Shown here: positions 1 to 12,100 of the stretch, piece after piece | Numbering within the stretch: position 1 is the stretch's first letter | How the letters are laid out: every line of letters starts with the position of its first letter | Assembly (NCBI RefSeq): GCF_028554725.1 | Contig: NC_071670.1 | Coordinates: 59,460,501 to 59,524,500, forward strand | DNA length: 64,000 nucleotides | Direction: 5' to 3' | Source: Zeugodacus cucurbitae | Lineage: Eukaryota > Arthropoda > Insecta > Diptera > Tephritidae | Made by a program: the position numbers and the translations under genes | Notes under the pieces: generated by a model | The model's input: only the letters and a program-made list of their open reading frames with translations | What the model was told of the DNA's origin: nothing | Databases searched by the model: none

Positions 1-146
1 CACCAGCTACAAATTTTGAGTTGAAGGTTGTCAACAGTCGATATTGTATATACATATATACTTGTGCGTAAATTTAGATAATACTAAGCAATGTCATTCA
101 CTTGATTTCTTGTAATATTTAGTTATTCATAAGTTTGTGATGCAGC

Positions 147-189
147 TTACTTGTTGGCCAGTTTTTCAGGCAGTTTTTCTTTCAAGCGC
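147..189 (-). CDS. Candidate downstream Fur2 tail exon (speculative)
   Basis: On the minus strand an acceptor TACTTACAG ends at 190. The sequence after it is open in one frame as RLKEKLPEKLANK and then stops (TAA, 147-149). The same place offers a donor AACAA|GTAAGC at 150. The charged peptide looks like real coding sequence. However, that frame needs a phase 2 donor, while exon 14 ends in phase 0, which would read ALERKTA and stop. An unseen intermediate exon, or chance, are both possible. Confidence 0.2.
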
Positions 190-1972
190 CTGTAAGTATG
201 CTTCTTCTATATTTCATTTTTGTTTAGCGCGTTACTTTTAATGTTTGTTGTTGTTGTTATTGCTAGTTTTTGTTATTATTTTATCGTGAAAAAGTAGGAT
301 ACGAAATTTTGTATAACTTTGTTTACCAACACATGCATATGTATGAATACAGGGTGCTTCAATATGACACTATAGTCATTGCTACTAATTTGATTTGATC
401 CATTTAACATTCAAACTTTTCATTTTATCAATATATTCACTAAATTTAATATTGATTATTTTAACTGTAAATAAAAATATGAGTTTTATTTTTATTTTCA
501 ATTTTAATTTTTTTTTTTATAAATTATCCAAATATGAGATCACATTACCTCCAATCATCTCACATATTAAAAATCAATTTCAAATTATTTCAAACCTCCG
601 ATATTATTTTTCATCAACTTAAACGCATATTTTATTCCAATTTATTTATGAGTTTTGCCAAACAAGCAAACAAACGCAGCGACACATACAAACATACATT
701 CATTTACACTTACACACATACACTCTCACCTACACACCTGTACACTCACAAAACAAAATTTCACAGTTCCGCCGGTAAGGAAATGAAAACGTTCGCAGAT
801 TAGAACAGCTGTTGAAAATTGAATATATTTTCGCATATTAATTTCGCCCGCCATTCTACACCCAACACCAACACCAACAATTGTTGCTGGCAATTGTTAG
901 CATTTGAAAGAATTTGCATAAATAAATGTATACAAAAGCAAAAACCTAAAAATATGCATTTCGTAAATAAATATGGTTTAGTGAATTGAAATTGAAAATA
1001 TTAAATGACTTTTGAATTTCAATGATATTAACACTGCAAGTGTAATGGAATATTTTATTGCCGGTTAGACAATGGCTTGTGGGGTGGTAAGGCGCTCTTT
1101 TTTTCTTTTCAAGTGTGAAATTGTAAAATAATGAAATTGGGGATTTTTGGTTTAGATTTTGGAGATTTTTTAAATATTTGGAATCACTGAACCTTATGAA
1201 TTCGGGGCTTATTTTACGGTGTTAAGTTCAAATAAATTGTATGCAGAATTTAAGGCGACTACCAATTAGGTGAAGCTCATAGGAGAATATCAGTTTATCA
1301 AGTTAAAAGTCCTGGTCCATTCCGGATACATGTATTCAATCGCAGGAGGGAAGATCTAAGATTACTTAATTATTATTATAGTAGTAGTAGAAAATCTTTT
1401 TCACAAAGTTTTGTGGAACATTGCCAAGTGGAAAATACTCAACAGAATAAAATTCCCGGTGCTTTCCGAGCACATATACCCGATTATCTCAGAAACAACA
1501 TTTACCCACACATTTTGGGAGGTATAAGAAATTGTACTAAAGCAGTGTTGTTTTTTTAAACATGTCTTACTATTTTTTTTCTCTTAAAAATACATGAAAA
1601 ATTAAAAAAAAAAAATTCTGTTTTGTTATCAGAATAAGGCATTGAATGTGCTAAGCTTCATCCTAGGACTTCAAGTCAATGACTATTTAAACAGTTTACC
1701 TTAAAGGTAGTCTAGAGGAATTCTTATAAGGCCGTGATCCAATGCATTTTCAAGACAACCGGTCAATTCAGAATAATAAAGCATAAATTCTTCAAAAAAT
1801 TGGATTTGAACTAAAGACAACTCTGCCCAAATGTGGAAGCTCTTATAGTTCCTTATAGTTCTCTAGCGAGATTTATGATAGATATTAAGTTAAGTTTATA
1901 GTGGAACAGCAAGCTTTTAGGACAGAGGTGATGAAATAATAATAATAATAATATTAAGACGAAGAGACTAAC
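190..1972. other. Unassigned sequence downstream of Fur2 exon 14
   Basis: AT-rich non-coding sequence, either the next Fur2 intron or the 3' flank. A CA-rich low-complexity stretch lies at about 660-755. A short (AAT)n run lies at about 1937-1954. I see no exon, RNA gene or transposon boundary. Confidence 0.6.
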
Positions 1973-2698
1973 TTAAGGGGTTAGGTGGGTTTCATAGGCT
2001 AGAATCAATGGTATTTTTTCATTTTTTTTAAATATATGCAATCATATATTTCAATTCGGGGTATCAACGATACTTGTTTAAACAGTATTTTGTGAAATTT
2101 TGATTCAAAAATTCCGAAAATTCAGCCGTTGGCACCTCATTTCCCATGACAACGAAAGAAAAAATAAAATATTAAAATTTTAATTTTTGACAGAATTTTA
2201 ACCAAAAAAACTAATTTTATTGTCATTTTTTCGGCATATATTGGCTTGAAAAAATAGTTACAAGAATCATATCAACAAATCCTTCATTCATTTACTAGAT
2301 AATGTTATTCCAAAGATGTGTGCAAAATTTGAAAAAAAAAGAAATGGCTTCATAGCTTTTTGAGTTATCATGTCCACCGACTTGAAGAATTGAGTTTTGA
2401 GATAAATGCGTTTAAAGTTTAACATTCTTACTGACGTGGCCTGGCGGGCGCAACTTTCAAAGGATATGTGTCTTTGAATATTTTTCGGATTGATTTGATA
2501 TTTTTTTATAAAATTTTAAACATATTGAACTATTTAATAAAACAAAAAACATTTTTTCCAAATTTTGAAATTTTTAAACCCAGTCTTAAGTCAGTGAATC
2601 ATGAAATTTGAAAAATCTCTCCTCCGCATTAAATTTTTCTCTTTTCGTGATCGGATCGTCGCCTTGCTCTTTTCGATCCACTATGTGCCTAGCCTTAA
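1973..2698 (+). mobile_element. TTAA-ended MITE-like element, copy 1
   Basis: Begins TTAAGGGGTTAGGTGGGTTT and ends GTGCCTAGCCTTAA, a degraded inverted match of the start. It shares with three other copies in this window an internal block, GCGTTTAAAGTTT (near 2408), preceded by a GACTTGAAGAATTGAG-type stretch. There is no coding capacity. TTAA at both ends would fit a TTAA target duplication, as in piggyBac-type transposition, but no transposase is present to confirm this. Confidence 0.5.
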
Positions 2699-2903
2699 TA
2701 CCATAAATATTTCAAAAATGTGGGCGGCAGTATAGGATATGTGACTTATGCAGCGGTACTGCACCACTATTTTAGTCCTTTAAATAAATAATTTAACTCT
2801 TGAACAGAACAAACTAAGCACTACTAATTGAATAAAACAAATCTAATGTTAATTAATCCCACTGAAACCCGGATAGACATTAGACACCCAAATCCCCACT
2901 AAC

Positions 2904-3145
2904 CTGCAGCACAGCAAAAACGACCACAACAATGGTGACAATCGCCAGGCAAACGGCCACAACAACAGCGGTGATTGCAGTCAGGGGTGAGCTCATGCGA
3001 GAAAAGTAACCACCAGAGCTGCCAGATACATTCTCGTCCAGAAAGCCACCATAGAGGCCGCCACTGTAAGCGCTGCCGAATTGTTGTTGTTCAGCAGCGG
3101 CGGCAGTGCGACGCTTGCCCGCCGGCGAGGCATTGATGCAACCGC
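2904..3145 (-). CDS. Fur2: Fur2 exon 14: juxtamembrane stalk and membrane span
   Basis: Completes Gly1490 and encodes 1491-1570. The stalk (GCINASPAGKRR, then Ala, Gln, Gly and Ser-rich) leads to a hydrophobic span of about 24 residues (TAITAVVVAVCLAIVTIVVV and on to FAVL). This makes the enzyme a type I membrane protein. Immediately after the span, CTGCAG|GTTAGT at 2904/2903 is a good phase 0 donor. If it is not used, the frame runs through seven more codons (VSGDLGV) to a TAA at 2880-2882, giving a 1577-residue protein with almost no cytoplasmic tail. Since the fly homologue has, as I recall, a long tail, splicing onward is more likely. Confidence 0.9.
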
Positions 3146-6100
3146 CTGCAAAATCAAACAAATGCAATGAGGAATACACAAACTAACGGTGACGGCTTTA
3201 TGCATTAATGAACTCATAACGGTAACGGTAACATGTGAGTGAAATGCATGCTTTGTTGTTGACTATACTTTCGCGTGCACTTACCGGTATCCTTATCACA
3301 ATGACAGCATGACTGATCCTCCGGTGCCGCATCGGTGGGACAACAGGGCACACATTGATTATTCAAACGATCCAAATGCAATGGGAAAGCGCACGTTTTG
3401 CACGAATACTGGCCGGGACCGGAGCAGGAACGGCAGGAGTCATGGCAGGTTTTGCACGTTTGCGTGGGCGAATCGTAGTACTGTGACCCCAGGCATTCCA
3501 TGCAGAGGCCGCCGTCGAGCATGAAATGCAATGGGCAGGAAGTGCAGGCGAGTGGACCGGCGCCTGAGTGGCATACAATTATGAAATGCAAAAAAAAGTG
3601 AGTTTTGTATAATGTAGCAGTTGCATAAAAAATTGAAATTCAACAAATCAATGCACTCAGCGGCACGTGTTGCAAGTTGCCCGTGTGCGCGCTAAGCAGC
3701 TTTGCAACAATTGCCACGCGGCAACCGGGGACTTACCGTTGCAAGTTTTGCAATAATGATGACACTTCTGACAGCCAAACTCGGATTTGTAGAAACCCTC
3801 CGGGCACTCCGGATGACATTCGCCGCCAGCCAGCTGCCAACCGAGCGGACATTGGACGCATTGGTCGCGGCGAGGCCCACTGCAGGTGTGACAGCTGAGG
3901 TAACACTTGGCGCAGGTGCCACGGTCGCTGTAGTAGCTGTGAGTGTGAGGAGAGAGAAAAGAAAATATGAAAAAATATTTTCTATAACTTTTAGCACGAA
4001 TGTTGGCTGAAAAATAATCTTAAATTGCAATTTTTTTATATTTTTCTGGGTTTTTCTTGCAAGGAGAGAAGTGCGGGCAACAGCAGTTGGCGCTATGTTC
4101 GGCAGGTGAGCAGCGAAATGAGCGCCAACTTGGAGAAAATGTGTAAAAGTTGTCGTTAAATTTCTGCTTTTCTCGTCGCTACCGTTATGCTTGCTAGGTA
4201 GTTAGCGTTGTCTTGTTAGTCTACTTGTTGTTGTTATTGTTGTTGCAGCAGCTTGTTAGCACTTTGACACACCTCTGCTCACTTGCAAAACTTTTAATGG
4301 TGACGCAATCTTTATGTTGTTATATGCTATTGTTGTTGTTGTTGTTGTTGTTGTTAAGAATTTGACTTGCTCGTCTTGATATGTTGTTGTTGCTTTTAAA
4401 TATTTGAACAGTTTGAAAAGTGCATGGAATTGTTAATCAGCAGCGCTGGCGGCATGACAAGCGACAAAATTATGGTAAGTAGAAACAGTTATGAAGTAGA
4501 TGTGAAAAAAACAACAACAAAAAATACATTAAACATTAAGTTGAACTGTCGAAAAATATAAAGTTTGTGTTTTTCAAGTTATAAATTATTAGACACCGCT
4601 TAGATGGAGCAGACTCAGTTCAAATTCAAGATTTCGCAAATCTCAATCACTTGTCAGCACCATATCGACGTATAGCAATAAAAGCAACAAACTTCATTGC
4701 GCCTTTACAATATCAAAGTCAAGCGTAAAATTACTTTCTCGCTCATTTCCCCCGACCGCCCTTTCAACTACAAGACAAGCACGCCCGCTTCTCAAGCGCA
4801 GCTACTACACTAAATTGCGTGCCCTTTAATGAGCACGCCAACAACCCATCCAATCCCATTAATTACCCATCTGCGCAGGTGGTGCGACATTCGCCGCTCT
4901 GCAGCTGCAATCCTTTGGCGCAGGCGGTGCAATTCATGCGTGACACGCATTGTGTACAGGTGTGCAGGCACTTGGCGCACACACCCGCCTCCATGTAGAA
5001 GCCATCGTCGCAGCTGCTGACGCAACGACTCGATTGGAGAAGTAGGCTTTGCGGACATGAGAGACAATTCGATTCGGTGGGTCCATCGCAGGTTTCGCAT
5101 GTGGAGTGACACGGGTGACAGTGATTGTTGTCGTAGTACTCGGCTGGAAAAGAGAGGGGGAAAAGAGAAGAGATGTTGTTGCGTTAGTTGTTATTGTTAA
5201 TTAGTTTTGTTGTGATATAAATATTTAAATTCAAGAAATTTTTCATATCAAATATATTTCTTGTTCATTCCTACTCTTGCCAATCGTTGCGATATTCTTC
5301 TTACAATCATATATTCATTTTGAACTTCTGACATTGTCTTTTTGCAGTTCATTCCCTCTTCTGATATTAAAATATAGGTTCTCTCTAAGGTATCAAGATA
5401 TTTCTGCTCCCTATTCATAAAATATTGGAAAATTAATTTGAAATTCTAAAAGTTTAAATCAAGAAGAGAGAACTATATATAACTATATCAATCGCTCCAT
5501 AACTTTAAGAATACAATACTGCCTTCTTCTCATTGATAACGTATGACACTTTAGGTCGAACCCACATCGGATTAGTCAAAAACGCCTTTGACTAATAAGA
5601 CACTAAAACGTATTTTTCTCTAGTACAAACCAAGCATGCGTTTTTGTCTCGACTTGTTTGGTGTGGGTTGTCAAATTTGAAGTTATGGGATGCTATTGCA
5701 TCAGACAAGAAAAAACGACTTGACTAATCCGCTGTGGGTTGAGTCTTAGACTTCAATTATGTATTATAATCAGCTTATGAGTTTAACTCCATACTGAGTG
5801 TTTTTAGATCTTAACAAATTCCGGTCTATCATCATATAAAAATTCATACGTTAGACCGTCCCCATTGTACAGTCCTTGTGGATGGATGGAAAGTAGACAA
5901 CCATTCGGATTAATAATAAAGTTGTATCGACTCGGTGTGATCATCAACGTGTTAATTTGTACTAAGTTCATAGTACTAATAAGAAAACCAACTAAAAAAC
6001 AAGTAGAATGGAAAAATGTCTGGGAGTGGAAGACAAAAGTGATTATGTAATTAATATATATTATGTAATTAATATAATTGAGGTTCAAGTATAGGAGATA

Positions 6101-9100
6101 AGTTTCTTTTTATGCAAATAAGTAGAAATAGTACAATGCAGAGAACTGGATTGTAATTACATTAGTTAACACTACATCTTAACAGTATTTTCAATTAAAG
6201 GTTTATTTACATAATACATATTCATTATATATTATTTCTGTCTTAATAGGAGATTAGGAAAATATATGGAGGGATTTCAATTGAATGTGACATTAAATCA
6301 GATTATATTTGGAGAAAATATGGCGATATCGGTTACGTAAATTTTTTAGAAAATAAAGACAGATAAGGGGACACGCAGATATGTGGGTAGGTGTAATATA
6401 AAATCATACTGACAAAGTTTATACAGATGGATGAAGAGGTAGACATCGTTGTATTAATTCGTCTTGTCATATTCCGATTATCGACTTATAAAATCCTATA
6501 TAGATTTTAATTACAAAAGGTATTAAAAAAAGCACTAGTTAGAGCCCAATCCTCAATAATATTTAATTAAGACAAACAAAAAAGAAACAAAAAGAAACAG
6601 TAAATTCGAAGAAAACATCTTTAATGACCCCAGCATATATCAGAAATTGATCTCTTTAATATGAAGCTGTTGAAACGAAAAAGCAATCAGTGTTGCCGTT
6701 GCGGTATAAATGGCGCATGTAAGTAATATCCGAAGTAAATGAGATGAAATTATAATTATGGCAGGTAAAATGAGTTGACGTGTCGGAAAATGAAACACCA
6801 AACGAACTTATGGACAACAAGAAGTATTTGTTTGCACACATGCACCTACTTAAATGCAATGCCGAGATGAAGGAAAAATGAGAACGAGTGAACAAACTGA
6901 TAATACAAATGAAATGCTGAAATGGTCAAGTATAATTGCAAATGAGAATGGGAAAATGTAATTTGACGAATGAAATGAATTGGCAGTGCAACAACAAGAA
7001 CAATGAGAGCGCGCACAATGTAAACGTGGTTAACGACTGGCAAGGCAAGGCAAGACCGTCTGCTTAAAGTTGTTGTCGCATTGTTTTTGTTTGTGTGCAC
7101 GCAATTTTATGGCAATCATAAAGGCGAATTGCCACAACGGCCTATACGCTCTGCCCATCTTACGACTGCCGCCCACACACATTACGTACACTGTACTACA
7201 GTGTGTGTGTGTGTGTGTGTATGTTCGTTTCGTACGAATCTGCATACGAAACTCATTTAAATCACACGACTCTGCGCAAATTTAACGTGCTTTTAATTTC
7301 GTTTTGTATGCAGTGCAAAGAAGCTGGTCACAGATGCAAATTGTTGTCGGCGAAATGGTAATTGCCCCGTTTTTTATGTTGGAAACGGTGTTTTAATGGG
7401 TTCTTTACATGACAATGACGCATTCTTTTTTGATGTGATTGGGCTGGAGACTTTTTGTAAATATTCGAAATTTAATTTTTTACAAATATATGTTATTTGT
7501 GGACTACTGCAGTAGAGACTGAGTTATTTTAAGGAAAGCTTAACACAATACCGTTACTTTGCTTTTAAAATACTTTTATTTTCGAAATTAAATTTTTAAC
7601 TCACTAATTTTTTTTTATAAAAATAAAATATTGAATTGATGTTGATATTTAAATTTTTTACTAAACGAATTTTGAAATTTAATAAGGGTGGGAACTCACA
7701 TATTTTTTATGGATTCACTCAAGTATTTCAAAACACTTTACACAATTTTATTCACATAAATTTTCAAATTTCAGTTTCCTTAAATATGTATTTAAAATTA
7801 GGTGGCAACACTAAAAATGTTTTATTTTATTTTTTTATTATTCATTACTCATTTTTATGATTAAACCGTATACTGAAATTGTATTTGATATTTATTTTAT
7901 ATTTTGTTATTTATAATATGTGGCAACACTCTTTTAAAATTTTTCTTTAAATAAACCCAAATATTTTTAAATTTTTTGGCTGCTGGTTAAAACATTACAA
8001 CAGGTCGAAAAAATATTAGTATATATATAAGTAACGGTATTTATGAGAAACACGTTCGAAAAATATAATTTATATTCTCCAAAAATTTTGATGATTTTTG
8101 TTTGAAAATTTTTTTACTAAGTTCGAACTAAATTTCGAAATTCCGAGGGTTTTAAAAAGTATGGAAAATCTAATTCCCGATTTTCGAAAAATTAAAACTG
8201 ACTTTTTGCAACCTCGAATCTCAAAAGAATGCCCCATCAACGTGCAGCTGCAACATTCTTTATAGTCATCAACATTTTCTGAGCATTCGCTGCATTCAGC
8301 TCTTGCTGCTCCGTCACTTTGCTGCTTTTGACAGCTGCCTGCTGGCAGTTGTTGTACAGCCGATTCACGTGTCATCAAGCCAAAGGTGGCTGCAGTTGTA
8401 GCCGGAGCTGAAGCCGAGCAATGCAACGTGTTGCGAATGCAAGCACATTACAATTAGCCTGCCAAATGGCTGAGCAAATGACCTTTTTATTTTTGCTTTA
8501 TATCACTGCCGTGTCCATTAAGCGTACCGCCCACCCACTGACTACTCCCTGCCATGCTCCTGTTGCAATTGTGGCAAGAGAAAAAGTAAAATTATCCACA
8601 AAGCATTGGTCGGTCTGCCGGGTATATTGAGCCTATTCATCAGCTGTCCAACCGGTTGGCTGCGTTGATGTGTCTGTTTGTCTGCTCTGCTGCTGTTGCC
8701 TCACTTGTTTGGTTCGTTTGGCAGGCAAATGGAACTGTCACTTGCATTATGCTGGCGGAAGAAGCGCACTGTTGAAATGTGTAACGCTCTTATGGATGAG
8801 GGAATGTACATGGTGTAGCATTTTAAAGCAATTCATCAGTTGCAATAACTACGATAGATGAGAGGTAATTAAATTGCAATTTTTTAGGCATTAAAAGTCG
8901 AACCAAAGATGAACTCACATTTAATGATTTATATATATGAAATATTTTTTCCATTTTTTAACTTTTAATTGACAGCAAAAACTTATTTTTTGATTATTCG
9001 AGTTCCTTAAAGTAAGTAACGTTCACAAACAATATATAAAAAGTCGAAAAAATTATTATTTTCCTCACACAACCCTTCAATTCTTTCTTGCACTGACGTC

Positions 9101-12100
9101 AGTCAACTCTTGCATGCCTTTTCATTGTCACTTGGCTCCGCTACACCTTTAATGCTGTTCTGAAACTCATCAAAAATGTTGTCATCAACAGTTACGCGCC
9201 AAAGGGTGCAAGCGCGAAGCTTAATACATATTTATTTGTAGTTGTATGGTGTGACGCGGCGTATACGTCACTTTACACAAATTGACTTGTTTGCTCTTCC
9301 GCTGTTGTGTTGCAAAAGTGTTGTCGTCTTTGTTGTTGTTGCCGTATTTCATATTAAAGTTTCTTATTTGCACTTGCTACTCTGCTGTTATCTCATTGCT
9401 GCGTGTGCTCTGCGGTGGCGTTTTACCCTGCTTGGCACATTATTAATGGCGTTGAAAGGGGCGTGTGTGTGATTTTTTTGTGCTCTCTTTGGTAAGGCAA
9501 TGGAATTTTTTTATAATTGCAAAATCGCACATAGTCGTGAAATATCTTATTTGGTATCTGTTAGGGTTGTTTAGTTGGGGAAGCGAATTTATTCAGAGAC
9601 AGTAATTTTAGGTTCGGATAAAATAGTTTTCGAAATTTTTTGGCATGTTTTAATAGAAAGATCTGATGAAAAGGATTTAAAGCCTTGGTATGATAGTATT
9701 GTTTTATTATAACGAAATCTATAAGAGTTCCCTATAAATGAGGTTAATCAACGGAGTAGAAGACTCACGGGAATTTGCAGATACTTTATTTATTGTTTCT
9801 ATTTTAATTAATTCTTTGATTTCTTAGAATTATTTCTAATTGTTTCGGAAGCATTATTCACATATAAAAAATAAAATAAAATTTTAATGGAACGATTACT
9901 GATTCCTTTATATAGATTGTGATTTCTAATATAAGGTTGTCAAATATCTCCCTTTCGCTATTTTGCTTCTTATACAATACTTTATAAAAAGTGTTACAGT
10001 GATAGGATGCGCCATTTCGTTCGATAATCTGTTTCCATCCAGACGACAACTTCATAATACCCCCTTTTAGAAGCGTCGTTCTTATTTGTAAAGAGCTAGG
10101 ACAACCACTTTTCACAAGCCTCTTTTGAATGCAACTTTATACCACCAAAGGCGTTCGCCATGGACAGCAACAGGTGGTATTCACTTGGCGCTATGTCCGG
10201 GCTATATGGTGGATGCAATAAAACCTCACATCCGAGCTCCCGTAGCTTCTGACGAGTCATCAACGAAGTGTGTGGTCTGGCGTTGTCCTGGTGGAACACT
10301 ACACCCTTCCTGTTGGCCAATTCTGGACGCTTCTGGTCGATCGGCTGCTTCAAGCGGTCCAGTTGTTCGCAGTAGATGGCAGAATTAAGCGTCTGGCCAT
10401 ATGTGAGCAACTCATAGTGGATGGATTGGATTACATCATACATAACCGCAAAATTGAAAAGACAAAAAGGCGAAAGGGAGATATTTGCCAACATTACAGT
10501 CTATTGAACATATTTTTCCAAAAATTTAAGGATCAACCTAATATAAACCTGAAATTTTGGAATTTTATTTAATATCAATCAGAAAATACTTCGAAGGGAA
10601 TTAATGAATGATCAATAAGTACCCCTCTAGGTACTTAATTGTTTGTATCTATATGTATGAAAACGTAAAAAATAGTTATAAATCTACATATGCATTGAAC
10701 TGAACTCTTTCGCCTGTAATATGTTCATTAAACTATATTTTTTTTCAAAAATACATCTATATGTACTCACATTCATCGCAATTCTCACTGCCGGTAATAA
10801 TGCATTTGCCCTTCTTGTTGCGCGTCCAATTTGCATTGCACGTCAAGCAATAGCCATTGCTGCTACATGTTGCACAACCGGTGGGGCAGGCAACGCATTC
10901 CTGACGCTTTTTGTCCGCATAGTAACCGTCCGGGCAATTGTTTAAACATTTGCCATCGAAGGCGTAGCGACCCGAACGACAGGTGATGCATTGCGATTCG
11001 GCGGAACCGTTGCAAGTGTCACAAGATGAATGGCACGATGCGCAACTGTAAAGAAAAACGCAAACAACAACAACAATTATAGCTTAAGGTAAGATATTGA
11101 GTATATACGTATATGTAAATATAGAGGGAATATATATTTATAAGCGTAAGATCGAAAAGTATATGAGATTTTTATGGAAGAAGAATTTATGCTGAAAAAT
11201 ATTTTTGTATGCAAATGTACAAAAGTGCAAATAATAAATGGTTGTACGTATGAAAATACAGAGATACATATATACCACATAAGATTGATACGAATAGCTT
11301 CTGACTTCTTTACTTGCACATACAGACACATATTGGTTTGTATGAAGGTGTTTATAAAAGAAAATGTCGCCGAAGGGAATGACTTTCGTTGTGCATTTAT
11401 GTATATGCCTGAGTACATATATATTTATATACTTATATATAAGTTTGTGAAATACTTGCACATTGATATATTTAATAGCTGCAGGTAAGCAAATATTTCA
11501 CTGCAGTGCGAGCTGTAACATTTTAAAAGAAAATCGAGATTTTTTTCTTAATTTTTTTTTTTCTCGAAGGCGAGTGTGGTGTGGTGCTCGGGTTGTCGAA
11601 GTGTGAAATTTAATATTTTGCATATTTTTAAGCTCGGCAAGTAAAGCAATGCGGCGCCAGTGGTGATGACAGCATGAATGCTAATGATTTTTATATGTGT
11701 TCGGATTTGTAATAAATATCTCTGTATTTGTAGTCAAGTAGAGTTTTTCTGTGGTTTTTGTGCTCTCTTAAGGTGCTGTGCGGTTGATATTTTTCTAATA
11801 AATGTAGCTTGATATCAAGGATTATTTGTATTTTTAGGTAATATTAAAGGAAATATAAACTATTTTAAATGAAAAATAAAAATTAAATGATATATGAGCA
11901 GTGGAAAAAATCAAAAATCGATCGAAATTAGTTTTTTGTGAATTTCTCTGGATAAAAATAGAGAAAGTGTATTAAATATAAGAATTTGTCATAAAACGTC
12001 CTCACGATGAATATTGATTTTATCAAAAAATACGCCAATTCTGTCGGATGTGTTACTGAAACTTTGATCCTTTATTAATACCATTGATTTATTCGGGGCA

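Larger units (their letters stand above)
5144..10770 (-). other. Fur2 intron 10
   Basis: A 5.6 kb intron. It holds the 182-bp inverted-terminus element (5559-5740), a (GT)10 run (7201-7220), a GTGGCAAC tandem array (7685-7990) and the deleted mariner (9932-10496). No further exon is supported. Confidence 0.85.

Noticed and set aside
3702..4010. Plus-strand open frame of 102 codons
   Set aside because: Antisense to the Cys-rich exon 12.
8070..8426. 118-codon minus-strand open frame with several Cys (ECSECSENVDDYKECCSC), inside intron 10
   Set aside because: Cys spacing does not fit a furin-like repeat, no acceptor/donor pair keeps the Fur2 phase, and exons 10 and 11 already join in a continuous repeat pattern.
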